In this document: piece by piece, positions 5,818-12,891 of the stretch
How the letters are laid out: each line of letters begins with the position of its first letter
Numbering within the stretch: position 1 is the first letter of the stretch
Assembly (NCBI GenBank): GCA_030634615.1
Contig: DAOWAL010000022.1
Location: 1 to 13,172, forward strand
DNA length: 13,172 nucleotides
Direction of reading: 5' to 3'
Origin: Candidatus Aenigmatarchaeota archaeon
Lineage (GTDB): Archaea > Aenigmatarchaeota > Aenigmatarchaeia > QMZP01 > QMZT01
Notes under the pieces: model-generated
What the model saw: the letters and a program-made list of their open reading frames with translations, nothing else
Databases searched by the model: none
Told to the model about the DNA's origin: nothing
Made by a program: the position numbers and the translations under genes

Positions 5818-6315
5818 CTAATCCCTTACGATTATTGATAACGTGAGAGGTCCTGCCCATATGTTGCTGCTTGACCTTCCGCATTCTGAAAGTTCATCCG
5901 GACTGCTTGCATAACATGCGTATATGTGGAAAATGTGTTCACCCAATGCTGCATCATCCGGAACAGACACGACAGCATCTTTGAATGCATATTCGTCGTT
6001 TTTTAGTTCAATGTAATCATTGTCCACGAGAACCCATTCACCAAATTCTTTTGTTGGTGTTCCGCTGTCTGTCCTTATAGGTTCAAAACCAAAGTTGTAG
6101 TACAGTGTTTCATTGCTGTCAGCTAAATCGTTTTCAATTGTAAGAACAATAGCTATCATGTCCCCTGGTCCCATGTTATGAACAGTTGGTTCCATCGCAA
6201 GATATCCTTTTGCTGTCACAGGAAGTTCTCCCGTGTATGAAGCCATACCTGCAAGTGAAATGATTATTACTAAAAATACAAATCCGCCAATGGCGTATAG
6301 AATTTTATTGTCCAT
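5818..6315 (-). CDS. Membrane-anchored exported protein of unknown function
   Basis: This 165-residue protein starts with a short cytoplasmic MDNK and a hydrophobic stretch at about residues 6-26, an uncleaved anchor or signal sequence since no clear cleavage site or lipobox follows. The rest should lie outside the membrane. It begins with a proposed beta domain (PTVHNMGPGDMIAIVLTIEN, 43-62) that resembles the start of CARDB- or DUF11-like Ig folds, where a statement about the baseline state leads into strands. Two cysteines (C134, C145) could form a disulfide. I cannot name a family. A TATA-like CTTATAGA near 6339-6346 is centred about 27 bases from the ATG, so the mRNA is probably leaderless. 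It lies downstream of the PUA gene by 42 bases but seems to have its own promoter. Confidence 0.75.
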   Translation of the reverse strand: MDNKILYAIGGFVFLVIIISLAGMASYTGELPVTAKGYLAMEPTVHNMGPGDMIAIVLTIENDLADSNETLYYNFGFEPIRTDSGTPTKEFGEWVLVDNDYIELKNDEYAFKDAVVSVPDDAALGEHIFHIYACYASSPDELSECGRSSSNIWAGPLTLSIIVRD

Positions 6316-6338
6316 ATTACTTTTTTATGGTGTATTAT

Positions 6339-6347
6339 CTATAAGAA
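6339..6347 (-). promoter_or_regulatory. TATA-like box of the exported-protein gene
   Basis: TTCTTATAG on the minus strand lies about 27 bases from the ATG at 6315. It closely resembles the TTCTTATAAAG found before aIF2 gamma. Confidence 0.4.
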
Positions 6348-6357
6348 TTTAACCTGT

Positions 6358-6819
6358 TCAAAGCATCTCAACTGGCATTCTTTTTGCCTTTGGTAGCATA
6401 TTTTTCACATTGTTTTCCCTTAGAAGTCCGCATCCAAGCGGAAAGTCTTTGTATTTGATTATCACATATCCCCGTTCACAATTGTGTTTAACATCATAAA
6501 GATCAAATCCCTGGATAAAATCCTTTGCTTCATTTCTGTCAATTGTTACAACGTTTTTAGTAGCATGATTGCCAAATACCTGTATCATTGCAGATGTTGG
6601 TTTAACAGAAGCATCGAGTCTCACAAACGGTAAACTTATGCACGCAATTACCCTTCTTTCTGCAAAGCTTGCCGCAGTTTTGCTAAGGGCAAAAACCCTG
6701 CCTTTTTCATTCTGTAAAAAATCCATTCCGTAGAATAATCCGCTATCGATACCGAATCTGTTTTCCAGATATTCCAGCACTGCTTCAACAATTTTTGTTT
6801 TGAGTGGTTTAAGATTCAT
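6358..6819 (-). CDS. PUA-domain RNA-binding protein, partner of the m5C methyltransferase
   Basis: This 153-residue protein ends in a PUA-type fold. Residues about 88-150 hold the typical run from VVTID through GYVIIKYKDFPLGCG to NMLPKAKR. The first half (residues 1-85) resembles the alpha/beta pre-PUA module in RsmF-type methyltransferase C termini and NIP7-like proteins. PUA domains bind structured tRNA or rRNA. The ATG overlaps the stop of the methyltransferase gene by four bases (ATGA at 6816-6819), so translation is coupled. In bacterial RsmF and similar enzymes a comparable C-terminal module is fused to the methyltransferase; here it is a separate gene. I infer it supplies RNA specificity to the neighbouring enzyme. 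Confidence 0.88.
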   Translation of the reverse strand: MNLKPLKTKIVEAVLEYLENRFGIDSGLFYGMDFLQNEKGRVFALSKTAASFAERRVIACISLPFVRLDASVKPTSAMIQVFGNHATKNVVTIDRNEAKDFIQGFDLYDVKHNCERGYVIIKYKDFPLGCGLLRENNVKNMLPKAKRMPVEML

Positions 6820-7751
6820 TCAGAACCCTCCTGTATTTTTGCCATGAAAAAACCACCGGTATCATTATGATGAGGCCATATTCTTACGGCTTTTTTCACG
6901 TTCCTGTCAAACTTTTTTCCGTTCCATTCTTTTACAGTGGGGCTTGTTTCCAGTCCCTTTATTTTGATTGTTTTTATTTTAGCGTTTCTTTTAGTCAGCA
7001 GATTATGGATCACACGTTCGTTTTCTTCTGGTGAGTATGTGCATGTGGAATATATCATTGTTCCGCCTTTCTTCAGAAGATCGTAACAGTTTACTATCAT
7101 TTCCTGCTGCATTTTAGAAAGCCATTTAATCTTGTTTGTACTCCAGTGGGTCATAATGTTTGGATTCTTCCTGATAATGCCTTCTGAGGAACACGGAGCG
7201 TCTAAGAATATGAAGTCGAATTTGAACTCTGTTTTAAGATGCCTTGCGTCTCTGTTCAACGCAACGACATTTGAGCAACCCAATTTTTCTATGTTGTGCT
7301 TCAGTATTTTCATTCTGCCAAAGCTTGAATCGTTTGCAACAAGTAAACCGCTGTTTCCCATTAGTGCAGAAATCTGTGTTGTTTTAGAACCTGGTGCAGC
7401 GCATGCATCGAGTATTACAGGATTTTCAGTCTTCTTTATCTCGTTTTTCAGAAGAAGTGGCGGTAGCATTGAAACAAGTTCCTGAATGTAAATATGTCCC
7501 ATGAAGTGTTCCATTGTTGAACCAACAGTTACACCATCTTCTACAACAAAAGCAAGGTCATCCCATGGTACACTTGTTATTTTCAGTCCATATTCCCTAA
7601 GGGATTTCACGACTTTTTTCTTGTCTGCCTTTAGAGTATTAATCCTGAATGCGCGGGGAAGAGGTTTTTCAAGCGATCTATAAAACTTCTTCTGGTCATC
7701 GACAATACAATCAACCCTTTCCCTAAACCTTGAAGGCAGAACTAGTTCCAT
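6816..7751 (-). CDS. NOP2/Sun (NSUN) family tRNA/rRNA cytosine-C5 methyltransferase
   Basis: This 311-residue enzyme transfers a methyl group from S-adenosylmethionine to C5 of cytosine in tRNA or rRNA. The N-terminal part (1-105) carries the family RAFRINTLK segment (33-41). The Rossmann core has motif I DACAAPGSKTTQ (115-126), an acidic ribose-binding residue in VANDSS (138-143), motif IV DAPCSSEG (184-191) and motif VI STCTYSPEEN (235-244). C187 and C237 are the two family cysteines: the motif VI Cys forms the covalent bond to cytosine and the motif IV Cys helps release. The length fits archaeal Trm4/Nop2-type proteins without a PUA domain. Substrate cannot be decided from sequence. The gene lies nine bases after the 84-residue ORF and overlaps the PUA gene, forming a three-gene operon. 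Confidence 0.96.
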   Translation of the reverse strand: MELVLPSRFRERVDCIVDDQKKFYRSLEKPLPRAFRINTLKADKKKVVKSLREYGLKITSVPWDDLAFVVEDGVTVGSTMEHFMGHIYIQELVSMLPPLLLKNEIKKTENPVILDACAAPGSKTTQISALMGNSGLLVANDSSFGRMKILKHNIEKLGCSNVVALNRDARHLKTEFKFDFIFLDAPCSSEGIIRKNPNIMTHWSTNKIKWLSKMQQEMIVNCYDLLKKGGTMIYSTCTYSPEENERVIHNLLTKRNAKIKTIKIKGLETSPTVKEWNGKKFDRNVKKAVRIWPHHNDTGGFFMAKIQEGSE

Positions 7752-7760
7752 GTAAATTAG

Positions 7761-8015
7761 TTAAACGGGATCATTTAAAATCTCAACTTTCTCAAAAATA
7801 ATTTTCATATACTCATTAAAATCAGATTCTTCTACATTTTGCTTTGTAATTAAGTCAAAACACTCTCCATCGAGTTTCAGTTTTCCCTCTCCAGGATTTT
7901 GAAAATCATATTTTTTCATAAATTTCCCAAAATCAAAAGCAGGACCAACAGTAGTTAACATCATTTCACCTGTTTCTGATAAATAAAATCTAACTTTTGT
8001 TCCATTATAATCCAT
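7761..8015 (-). CDS. Small hypothetical protein upstream of the m5C methyltransferase
   Basis: I do not recognise this 84-residue acidic protein. It seems to start with a beta hairpin (VRFYLSETGEMMLTTVG), followed by mixed helix and strand and a C-terminal helix rich in Glu, Phe and Ile. There is one cysteine (ECFDL) and no membrane segment or signal. The stop codon is nine bases before the methyltransferase ATG on the same strand, so co-transcription is likely. No convincing Shine-Dalgarno precedes the ATG at 8015, and TATA candidates in the 171-base spacer are weak. It reads in one uninterrupted frame beside real genes and has protein-like composition, which is the main support for it. Confidence 0.65.
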   Translation of the reverse strand: MDYNGTKVRFYLSETGEMMLTTVGPAFDFGKFMKKYDFQNPGEGKLKLDGECFDLITKQNVEESDFNEYMKIIFEKVEILNDPV

Positions 8016-8132
8016 AACAAATATAACAATGTTAAAAGTTAAAAAAAGGACATGTTTCCAATATTTGATGTTAATTTAATATTTTCCCGAAGCAATAATA
8101 TTAAGAGGAACGGTTTTTTCTCCAGTTAAAGG

Positions 8133-8140
8133 ATATAAAT
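8133..8140 (+). promoter_or_regulatory. TATA-like box of the MFS gene
   Basis: ATATAAAT is preceded by TAAAGG, a possible BRE. It is centred about 51 bases before the MFS ATG, giving a leader of about 25 bases that contains a weak AAAGG ribosome site. Confidence 0.5.
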
Positions 8141-8186
8141 AACTTGCCCCATTTAATTTGAAAGCTATTTAGACAAAGGCTGCTAC

Positions 8187-9812
8187 ATGGATAAACAGAA
8201 AAGAAACGAGCAAAGAAGAGGACTGAAATTCGGTGTTTACGAAGGTATTGCAGGAACTGTGATGCTTACAATAGTTACATCTTTTTTAGCAGTATATGCT
8301 CTGGCCCTTGGAGCCAGTAATACTGTAATAGGTATTGTTGTTTCTCTCCCTGTTGGTCTCGCGGTTTTAGGGTATCTTCCGGCAGCCTACATTACAGAGC
8401 GTTCAAAGAGCAGAAAAAAGATATGTTTTGTAAGTTCACTTGTTTCACGAATATGGTGGATTCCTATAAGCATGATACCGTTTTTGATAAGTGAACAAAG
8501 CTTGTGGATACCGCTTCTGCTGGTAATGTTATCAATATACGCTTTTGCCGGGGCATTTGTACGTCCTGCATGGGCTTCAATTATGGGCGATATGATCTCC
8601 ATGGGCAGGCGTGGAGAATACTTTGGTAAAAGGAACAGGTATACTGCTCTGTTTTCATTGATAGCTGTAATATTTGCAGGTGTTGCTCTTGATATGTTCA
8701 ATGGAATGGAGGGGTTTTTCATAGTCTTTTTAATAGCCGGCATTGCAGGTACTGCAAGTTCGTTTTTGTTCAGGGGATTTCCTGACATCAAAACCAGAAC
8801 AAGGAAAGTGAATATCACAAGAGAAGTTCGCGAAATGATGCGAAACAGGACATTCAGGATATTCACACTAGTTTTCATAGTTTGGAATTTTGGTGTTCAC
8901 ATGTCTTCGCCTTTTGTAAGTGTTTATATTGTTGAAAACTTAGGTGCAGTTTACACGTGGATATCTATATTAGTAATCATCAAAGGTATAACAACGGTTA
9001 TTATTCAGAGGTGGTGGGGTAAAGTTTCTGACATGTTTGGTCACAGATCTATCCTGATAATATCTGCAATAGCCACATCTTCAATACCTTTCATGTGGTT
9101 TATGGTTTCTCCAGGTGATTACTGGATAATTGTATTGATAGGAATAGTATCAGGGGTTGCATGGGCAGGATTTAATTTAGCAAGTTTCAATTACTTCCTT
9201 GACATAAGCGAAGGTAAAAGAACCATGTACAATGCAGTCTTTTCAACATTGTCAGAAATACCGCTTTTCATTGCTCCTGCAGTTAGTGGTTTTTTCATGG
9301 ATTATATTTCGATATTCGATAATCTTCCATTTAACGAGTTTAGAATTATGTTCCTAATTTCCGGATCACTAAGATTGTTTGCCGGGGTTCTTTTCCTGTT
9401 TTTCCTTATAGAAGTACCTACACGTGTGAGGTTGTCTACTGCCAATGTAACATCTGAACTTATGTCAATGGGATATCATAGTATGGCAGGAAGTTTTTAT
9501 TTGCTTGGCAGAAACAGTTTTTATACAACAAAGAAAAGTGTGCGTTTTTTGATGGATTATGTAAACTACAGTGTAAATGAATTAAAATCAATTAACATAA
9601 AAATACCTAAAAATATTCGGCTTGATCTAAGAAGAACTGACAGGGAAATGAGAAAATACAAGTGGACCGATCACGAGAAACTTAGAGTACTTGAAAAACG
9701 TATGACAAACAATCTTCTTCGTCTTAACAGAATGAAGATGAGAAGCGGGGTCAATAATTTACACGAAAAATTAATGCAGAGAGCAAAAAGCACCAGGGGC
9801 AGAAAGAAGTAA
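8187..9812 (+). CDS. Major facilitator superfamily transporter with basic C-terminal tail
   Basis: This 541-residue protein has about twelve membrane helices between residues 15 and 411. The MFS loop motif is clearest in the second half, GKVSDMFGHR (278-287, between helices 8 and 9); the first-half copy is weaker (TERSKSRKK between helices 2 and 3). A conserved-looking RPAWASIMGD near helix 4 is common in archaeal and bacterial MFS permeases of unknown substrate. After the last helix comes a cytoplasmic tail of about 130 residues, very rich in Arg and Lys and predicted helical, ending STRGRKK. MFS proteins of this type are usually about 400-420 residues, so the tail is extra. The N terminus is also basic. 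Substrate unknown; drug, sugar or peptide export are all possible. Rad50 follows 34 bases downstream. Confidence 0.93.
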   Translation: MDKQKRNEQRRGLKFGVYEGIAGTVMLTIVTSFLAVYALALGASNTVIGIVVSLPVGLAVLGYLPAAYITERSKSRKKICFVSSLVSRIWWIPISMIPFLISEQSLWIPLLLVMLSIYAFAGAFVRPAWASIMGDMISMGRRGEYFGKRNRYTALFSLIAVIFAGVALDMFNGMEGFFIVFLIAGIAGTASSFLFRGFPDIKTRTRKVNITREVREMMRNRTFRIFTLVFIVWNFGVHMSSPFVSVYIVENLGAVYTWISILVIIKGITTVIIQRWWGKVSDMFGHRSILIISAIATSSIPFMWFMVSPGDYWIIVLIGIVSGVAWAGFNLASFNYFLDISEGKRTMYNAVFSTLSEIPLFIAPAVSGFFMDYISIFDNLPFNEFRIMFLISGSLRLFAGVLFLFFLIEVPTRVRLSTANVTSELMSMGYHSMAGSFYLLGRNSFYTTKKSVRFLMDYVNYSVNELKSINIKIPKNIRLDLRRTDREMRKYKWTDHEKLRVLEKRMTNNLLRLNRMKMRSGVNNLHEKLMQRAKSTRGRKK

Positions 9813-9819
9813 AAAGTTC

Positions 9820-9827
9820 TTAATAAA
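9820..9827 (+). promoter_or_regulatory. Possible TATA-like box of rad50
   Basis: TTAATAAA just after the MFS stop is centred about 24 bases before the rad50 ATG. This could drive a leaderless rad50 transcript separately from the MFS gene. The match to the consensus is moderate. Confidence 0.3.
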
Positions 9828-9846
9828 TGAAACCAATATTCTATTC

Positions 9847-12192
9847 ATGATTACCAGAATAAAGCTTAATAACTGGAAATCCCATCTAGATTCTGAAATC
9901 ACTTTCTCAAAAGGCGTGAATGCGCTCATAGGGATAATGGGGAGCGGAAAGAGCTCAGTTATGCAGGCAATTGCATATGCCCTTTTCGGTACGTTTTCAG
10001 GTATTAGTTCCAGGAAAATTTCACTTGAAGATCTTATAATGGAAAAACCCCAGTCAAAGAAATCCGCATCAGTTGAGCTGGATTTTGAATTGGGAAAAAA
10101 CAAATATACTGTTAAAAGGATTCTTGAAAGAAAGAAGGGCACAACCTCTGCTGAAATAAGAAAGAATGGAAAATTACTGGAGGTCAATTCGAAAGGTGTT
10201 ACAACAGCGGTCCAGCGTATTTTACAAATGGATTATGATATGTTCCAGCGTGCTGTCTATTCGGAGCAGAATGCTCTGGACTACTTCTTGCAAATTCCCA
10301 AGGGAAAGAGAATGCAGCAAATAGATGCAATGCTTAAACTTGACAGGTATGAAAAGGCAAGGGAGAATTCTGTTTCAATAAGAAATAAAATAATGGAAAG
10401 AAGAAAGGAAAAACTACTTGTCATAGAGGACATGAAAGACAGGAAATTTTCCGAAAGAATTAGAGAAATCAGAAAGGAAATCAAAAAAGGCGAAGAGCAA
10501 ATTATTAAACTGAGGCAAAAGATTTCTAAAATCGAAGACAAAAGAAAAACACTTTCTGAAAAAGTTATAATATACGAATCAAAGCAGAGTTTGCTTAATG
10601 ATGTTATCAAACAAAGCGAAGTTGCGGAATCAAAAGTAGCAGTGATGAGCGGACAACTTGAAAGCAAAAGAACAAAAATAAGCGGAATGAGAATTGACAA
10701 AGACGCATTCAAATCCCTGACAAAAGAGATAATGGGACTTGAAGCAAAGACAGAATCAAAACAGTCGGGCATACGTGTTCTTAGGGACAGGATAGCCGAA
10801 AAAAACAGTAACATAAGCTATCTCAGAAGTGAAATAAAGGATATCAAAGTAAAGCTTTCCGAACACAAAGAAAATGAAATGGAAATGAAAAAACTCCTGA
10901 AAATACTTGGAAAAGATCCTGAAAAAACACTTGAAAGTATGCTTGCTGCGTTAGAAGACATGAGAAAGGGTCTTTATATATTTGAGGGCGAGAAGGTGGA
11001 ACTTGAGAACAGCTTAAAAGATCTTAAAACGGCCAAAGATGTTTGTCCACTGTGCGAATCATATCTCAAAAAAGAAAGAAAACAGGATATAATAGAGCAT
11101 AAAATTGTTCATATAGGGGAAATAGAAGTCAAGATAAATGGTGCAAGGGGTGCTGTTTCCAGGAAAGCAAAAGAACTTAACGGGTTCAGAAAATCGATTG
11201 AAAAATACAAAGATATATCAATGAACCTAAGAGGTGTTGAAGACCTGAGAAAGAAAATACTTGAAAATGAAAGCAAAATTGATATGATCAAAAAGGAAAT
11301 CGAAAAAATAATTCCCGATATACAGAACAATGAAAACGATGAAAAGGGATTCAGAAAAACAATCGAAAAATTAAAGGTCAAGCAAACCAAACTCGAATCT
11401 CTTCTAAACGAAAGGCAGGAAATAGAAGACATAGAAAAGGAAATCGGTTCTCTCAGAATAAAGATAAGAGAATTCTCTATGAAAAGAAAAGAACTTGAAA
11501 AAGCGATCAGAGGCGTTAACATAAAAACTCTGAGAACAGAGCAGCAGGAAGTTGTCGGTCTGTGCAGGGGATATGAAAGTGAAATTAGAGGGATTTATAT
11601 TTTCAGAACAGACAGAAAAATCTCATTAAAAGATCTAAATGAGCAGAAGAAAACATTTGATAAATATGTCAAAGAAGTTGAAAAGTTCGCTAGCATGATA
11701 GATTATGTCGACAAGTTTGTGAGTGTTCTGAAAATAACGCAGGATCAGTTAAGAGACGAGTTCCTAAAAACAGTCAACTACATAATGAACGATATGTGGA
11801 GCGAACTTTACCCGTATAGTGACTTTTCAACAATACAAATGGCTGTTGAAAAGGATTATGTTCTTCAATTAAAATCAACTAAGGGCTGGGTTAATGCTGA
11901 TGTTGTTTCAGGAGGAGAACGATCATTGGCCGCACTTGCCCTAAGAATTGCATTCTCGCTGGCTTTCACGCCAAACCTGCGCTGGCTAATTCTGGACGAA
12001 CCAACACACAACTTGGACAGGAATGCCATTAATCATTTTGGCACCGTTTTGCGAGACAGGATGGGTGACATTATAGATCAGGTATTCCTCATAACACACG
12101 AAGAGCGCCTTTCAGATTACATAACAGGCCAGACATACAGACTTGAACGAAACAAAGATGTAGACGGTGCAACAAAAATAGATTTTAACTGA
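9847..12192 (+). CDS. rad50: Rad50 DNA double-strand break repair ATPase
   Basis: The 781 residues form a complete SMC-like ATPase. The N-terminal half-domain has Walker A GIMGSGKSS (29-37) and the Q-loop in YSEQN (138-142, then ALDYFL). A long coiled coil follows, broken near residue 400 by the zinc hook CPLC (C400, C403), through which two Rad50 molecules join. The second coil leads to the C-terminal half with signature SGGERS (688-693), Walker B LILDEP (D717/E718), D-loop HNLD and switch THEE (H751). It acts with the Mre11 nuclease on DNA ends. At 781 residues it is shorter than the Pyrococcus protein (about 880), so the coils are shorter. No mre11, herA or nurA lies in the window; these often neighbour archaeal rad50. 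It converges on the lipoprotein gene 17 bases away. Confidence 0.96.
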   Translation: MITRIKLNNWKSHLDSEITFSKGVNALIGIMGSGKSSVMQAIAYALFGTFSGISSRKISLEDLIMEKPQSKKSASVELDFELGKNKYTVKRILERKKGTTSAEIRKNGKLLEVNSKGVTTAVQRILQMDYDMFQRAVYSEQNALDYFLQIPKGKRMQQIDAMLKLDRYEKARENSVSIRNKIMERRKEKLLVIEDMKDRKFSERIREIRKEIKKGEEQIIKLRQKISKIEDKRKTLSEKVIIYESKQSLLNDVIKQSEVAESKVAVMSGQLESKRTKISGMRIDKDAFKSLTKEIMGLEAKTESKQSGIRVLRDRIAEKNSNISYLRSEIKDIKVKLSEHKENEMEMKKLLKILGKDPEKTLESMLAALEDMRKGLYIFEGEKVELENSLKDLKTAKDVCPLCESYLKKERKQDIIEHKIVHIGEIEVKINGARGAVSRKAKELNGFRKSIEKYKDISMNLRGVEDLRKKILENESKIDMIKKEIEKIIPDIQNNENDEKGFRKTIEKLKVKQTKLESLLNERQEIEDIEKEIGSLRIKIREFSMKRKELEKAIRGVNIKTLRTEQQEVVGLCRGYESEIRGIYIFRTDRKISLKDLNEQKKTFDKYVKEVEKFASMIDYVDKFVSVLKITQDQLRDEFLKTVNYIMNDMWSELYPYSDFSTIQMAVEKDYVLQLKSTKGWVNADVVSGGERSLAALALRIAFSLAFTPNLRWLILDEPTHNLDRNAINHFGTVLRDRMGDIIDQVFLITHEERLSDYITGQTYRLERNKDVDGATKIDFN

Positions 12193-12209
12193 GAATCCAT
12201 CAACTTAGT

Positions 12210-12788
12210 TTATTTAGAATCTTTCAAAATTTCATATTTTTCTACAACGGTTTCAAATGTCCGCCAAAGTCTTGTTTTAAATCTAGAACCTTCTTTTAAG
12301 CCTGGTAATGTCGTTTCAGTTTCTGAATTGCCATTTATTCTGAACACGAAATACACATCTTCAAATGTTATTTCCGTAGGCACAATTTGTTGGTGTGAAA
12401 CATTATCGTTTGATTGTGTTGTTTCTCCAACAACAGTTATTATTTTTGCTGGTCTCACAGTGTATTTGAAATCAAGTGGAACTTCACTACCTTCTTTAAT
12501 CCCTACCGAGGTCCAATCAAAGTCGTATGACCCACCTGTTTCAACAATTTTGTCAATCCTGATAACTGCTGAATCGCGTGGAGCTCTATAAAGTTCGTCT
12601 CCCTCATAATAACCTTCAGGATCTTCCAATGATAATGAAACAACAGTGACTTCTATATCGACATATTCACTGAGGGGAGCAACTTGTGATAAAGCCCCCT
12701 GTCCTTGTGAATCTACAGGTTCTGTAGTACACCCGGAGATAATCACAACCAGCATCAATGCCGGAACAAGTAATAACCATCTTTTCAT
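12210..12788 (-). CDS. Putative lipoprotein of unknown function
   Basis: The 192-residue product starts with MKRW, a hydrophobic stretch and a lipobox-like ISGC, with the lipid-bearing cysteine at C20. A short Thr/Glu/Gln-rich linker follows. The rest looks like one beta-rich extracytoplasmic domain (ITFEDVYFVFRINGN in its later part). No family was recognised. Lipidation is predicted from the motif alone; the archaeal lipidation pathway is less certain than the bacterial one. A TATA-like TATATAAA at 12809-12816 is centred about 25 bases from the ATG, so the transcript is probably leaderless. It is divergent from the GH99-like gene, with 103 bases between the start codons, and converges on rad50. 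Confidence 0.82.
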   Translation of the reverse strand: MKRWLLLVPALMLVVIISGCTTEPVDSQGQGALSQVAPLSEYVDIEVTVVSLSLEDPEGYYEGDELYRAPRDSAVIRIDKIVETGGSYDFDWTSVGIKEGSEVPLDFKYTVRPAKIITVVGETTQSNDNVSHQQIVPTEITFEDVYFVFRINGNSETETTLPGLKEGSRFKTRLWRTFETVVEKYEILKDSK

Positions 12789-12808
12789 GATAATACTTTG
12801 CCATATTT

Positions 12809-12816
12809 TTTATATA
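12809..12816 (-). promoter_or_regulatory. TATA-like box of the lipoprotein gene
   Basis: TATATAAA on the minus strand lies about 25 bases before the ATG at 12788. This is the spacing expected for a leaderless archaeal mRNA. Confidence 0.5.
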
Positions 12817-12828
12817 TATTCCGATTTC

Positions 12829-12846
12829 TTTCGGTTTAATCCGAAA
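12829..12846. repeat. Perfect inverted repeat between divergent promoters
   Basis: TTTCGG and CCGAAA are perfect inverted copies separated by six bases (TTTAAT). A further CCGA half-site lies at 12821-12824. The dyad sits between the TATA box of the lipoprotein gene and that of the GH99-like gene, so it could be an operator for both. Six-base arms are short and could arise by chance in AT-rich DNA. Confidence 0.4.
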
Positions 12847-12860
12847 CAAGTTTTGGACTA

Positions 12861-12869
12861 TTTTTATAA
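12861..12869 (+). promoter_or_regulatory. TATA-like box of the GH99-like gene
   Basis: TTTTTATAA is centred about 26 bases before the ATG at 12892, with no Shine-Dalgarno between. A leaderless start is expected. Confidence 0.45.
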
Positions 12870-12891
12870 CATCTGGGAAATATTTTAAAGT

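Noticed and set aside
8016..8186. Possible small RNA gene in the spacer upstream of the MFS gene
   Set aside because: No tRNA shape, C/D or H/ACA boxes or strong hairpin could be seen; only a promoter for the MFS gene is supported.
8387..8878. Minus-strand frame of 163 codons
   Set aside because: It is antisense to the MFS gene, whose membrane helices and loop motif are clear.
9771..10187. Minus-strand frame of 138 codons over the MFS/rad50 junction
   Set aside because: It overlaps the Rad50 Walker A region and the MFS 3' end, both certain genes; hydrophobic content comes from antisense of Lys/Glu-rich codons.
10281..11522. Two long minus-strand frames inside rad50
   Set aside because: They are Ser/Leu/Phe-rich antisense shadows of the coiled-coil codons.
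12667..12888. Short frames on both strands in the lipoprotein 5' region and divergent spacer
   Set aside because: They run through the two TATA-like boxes and overlap the lipoprotein signal peptide; no start signals support them.
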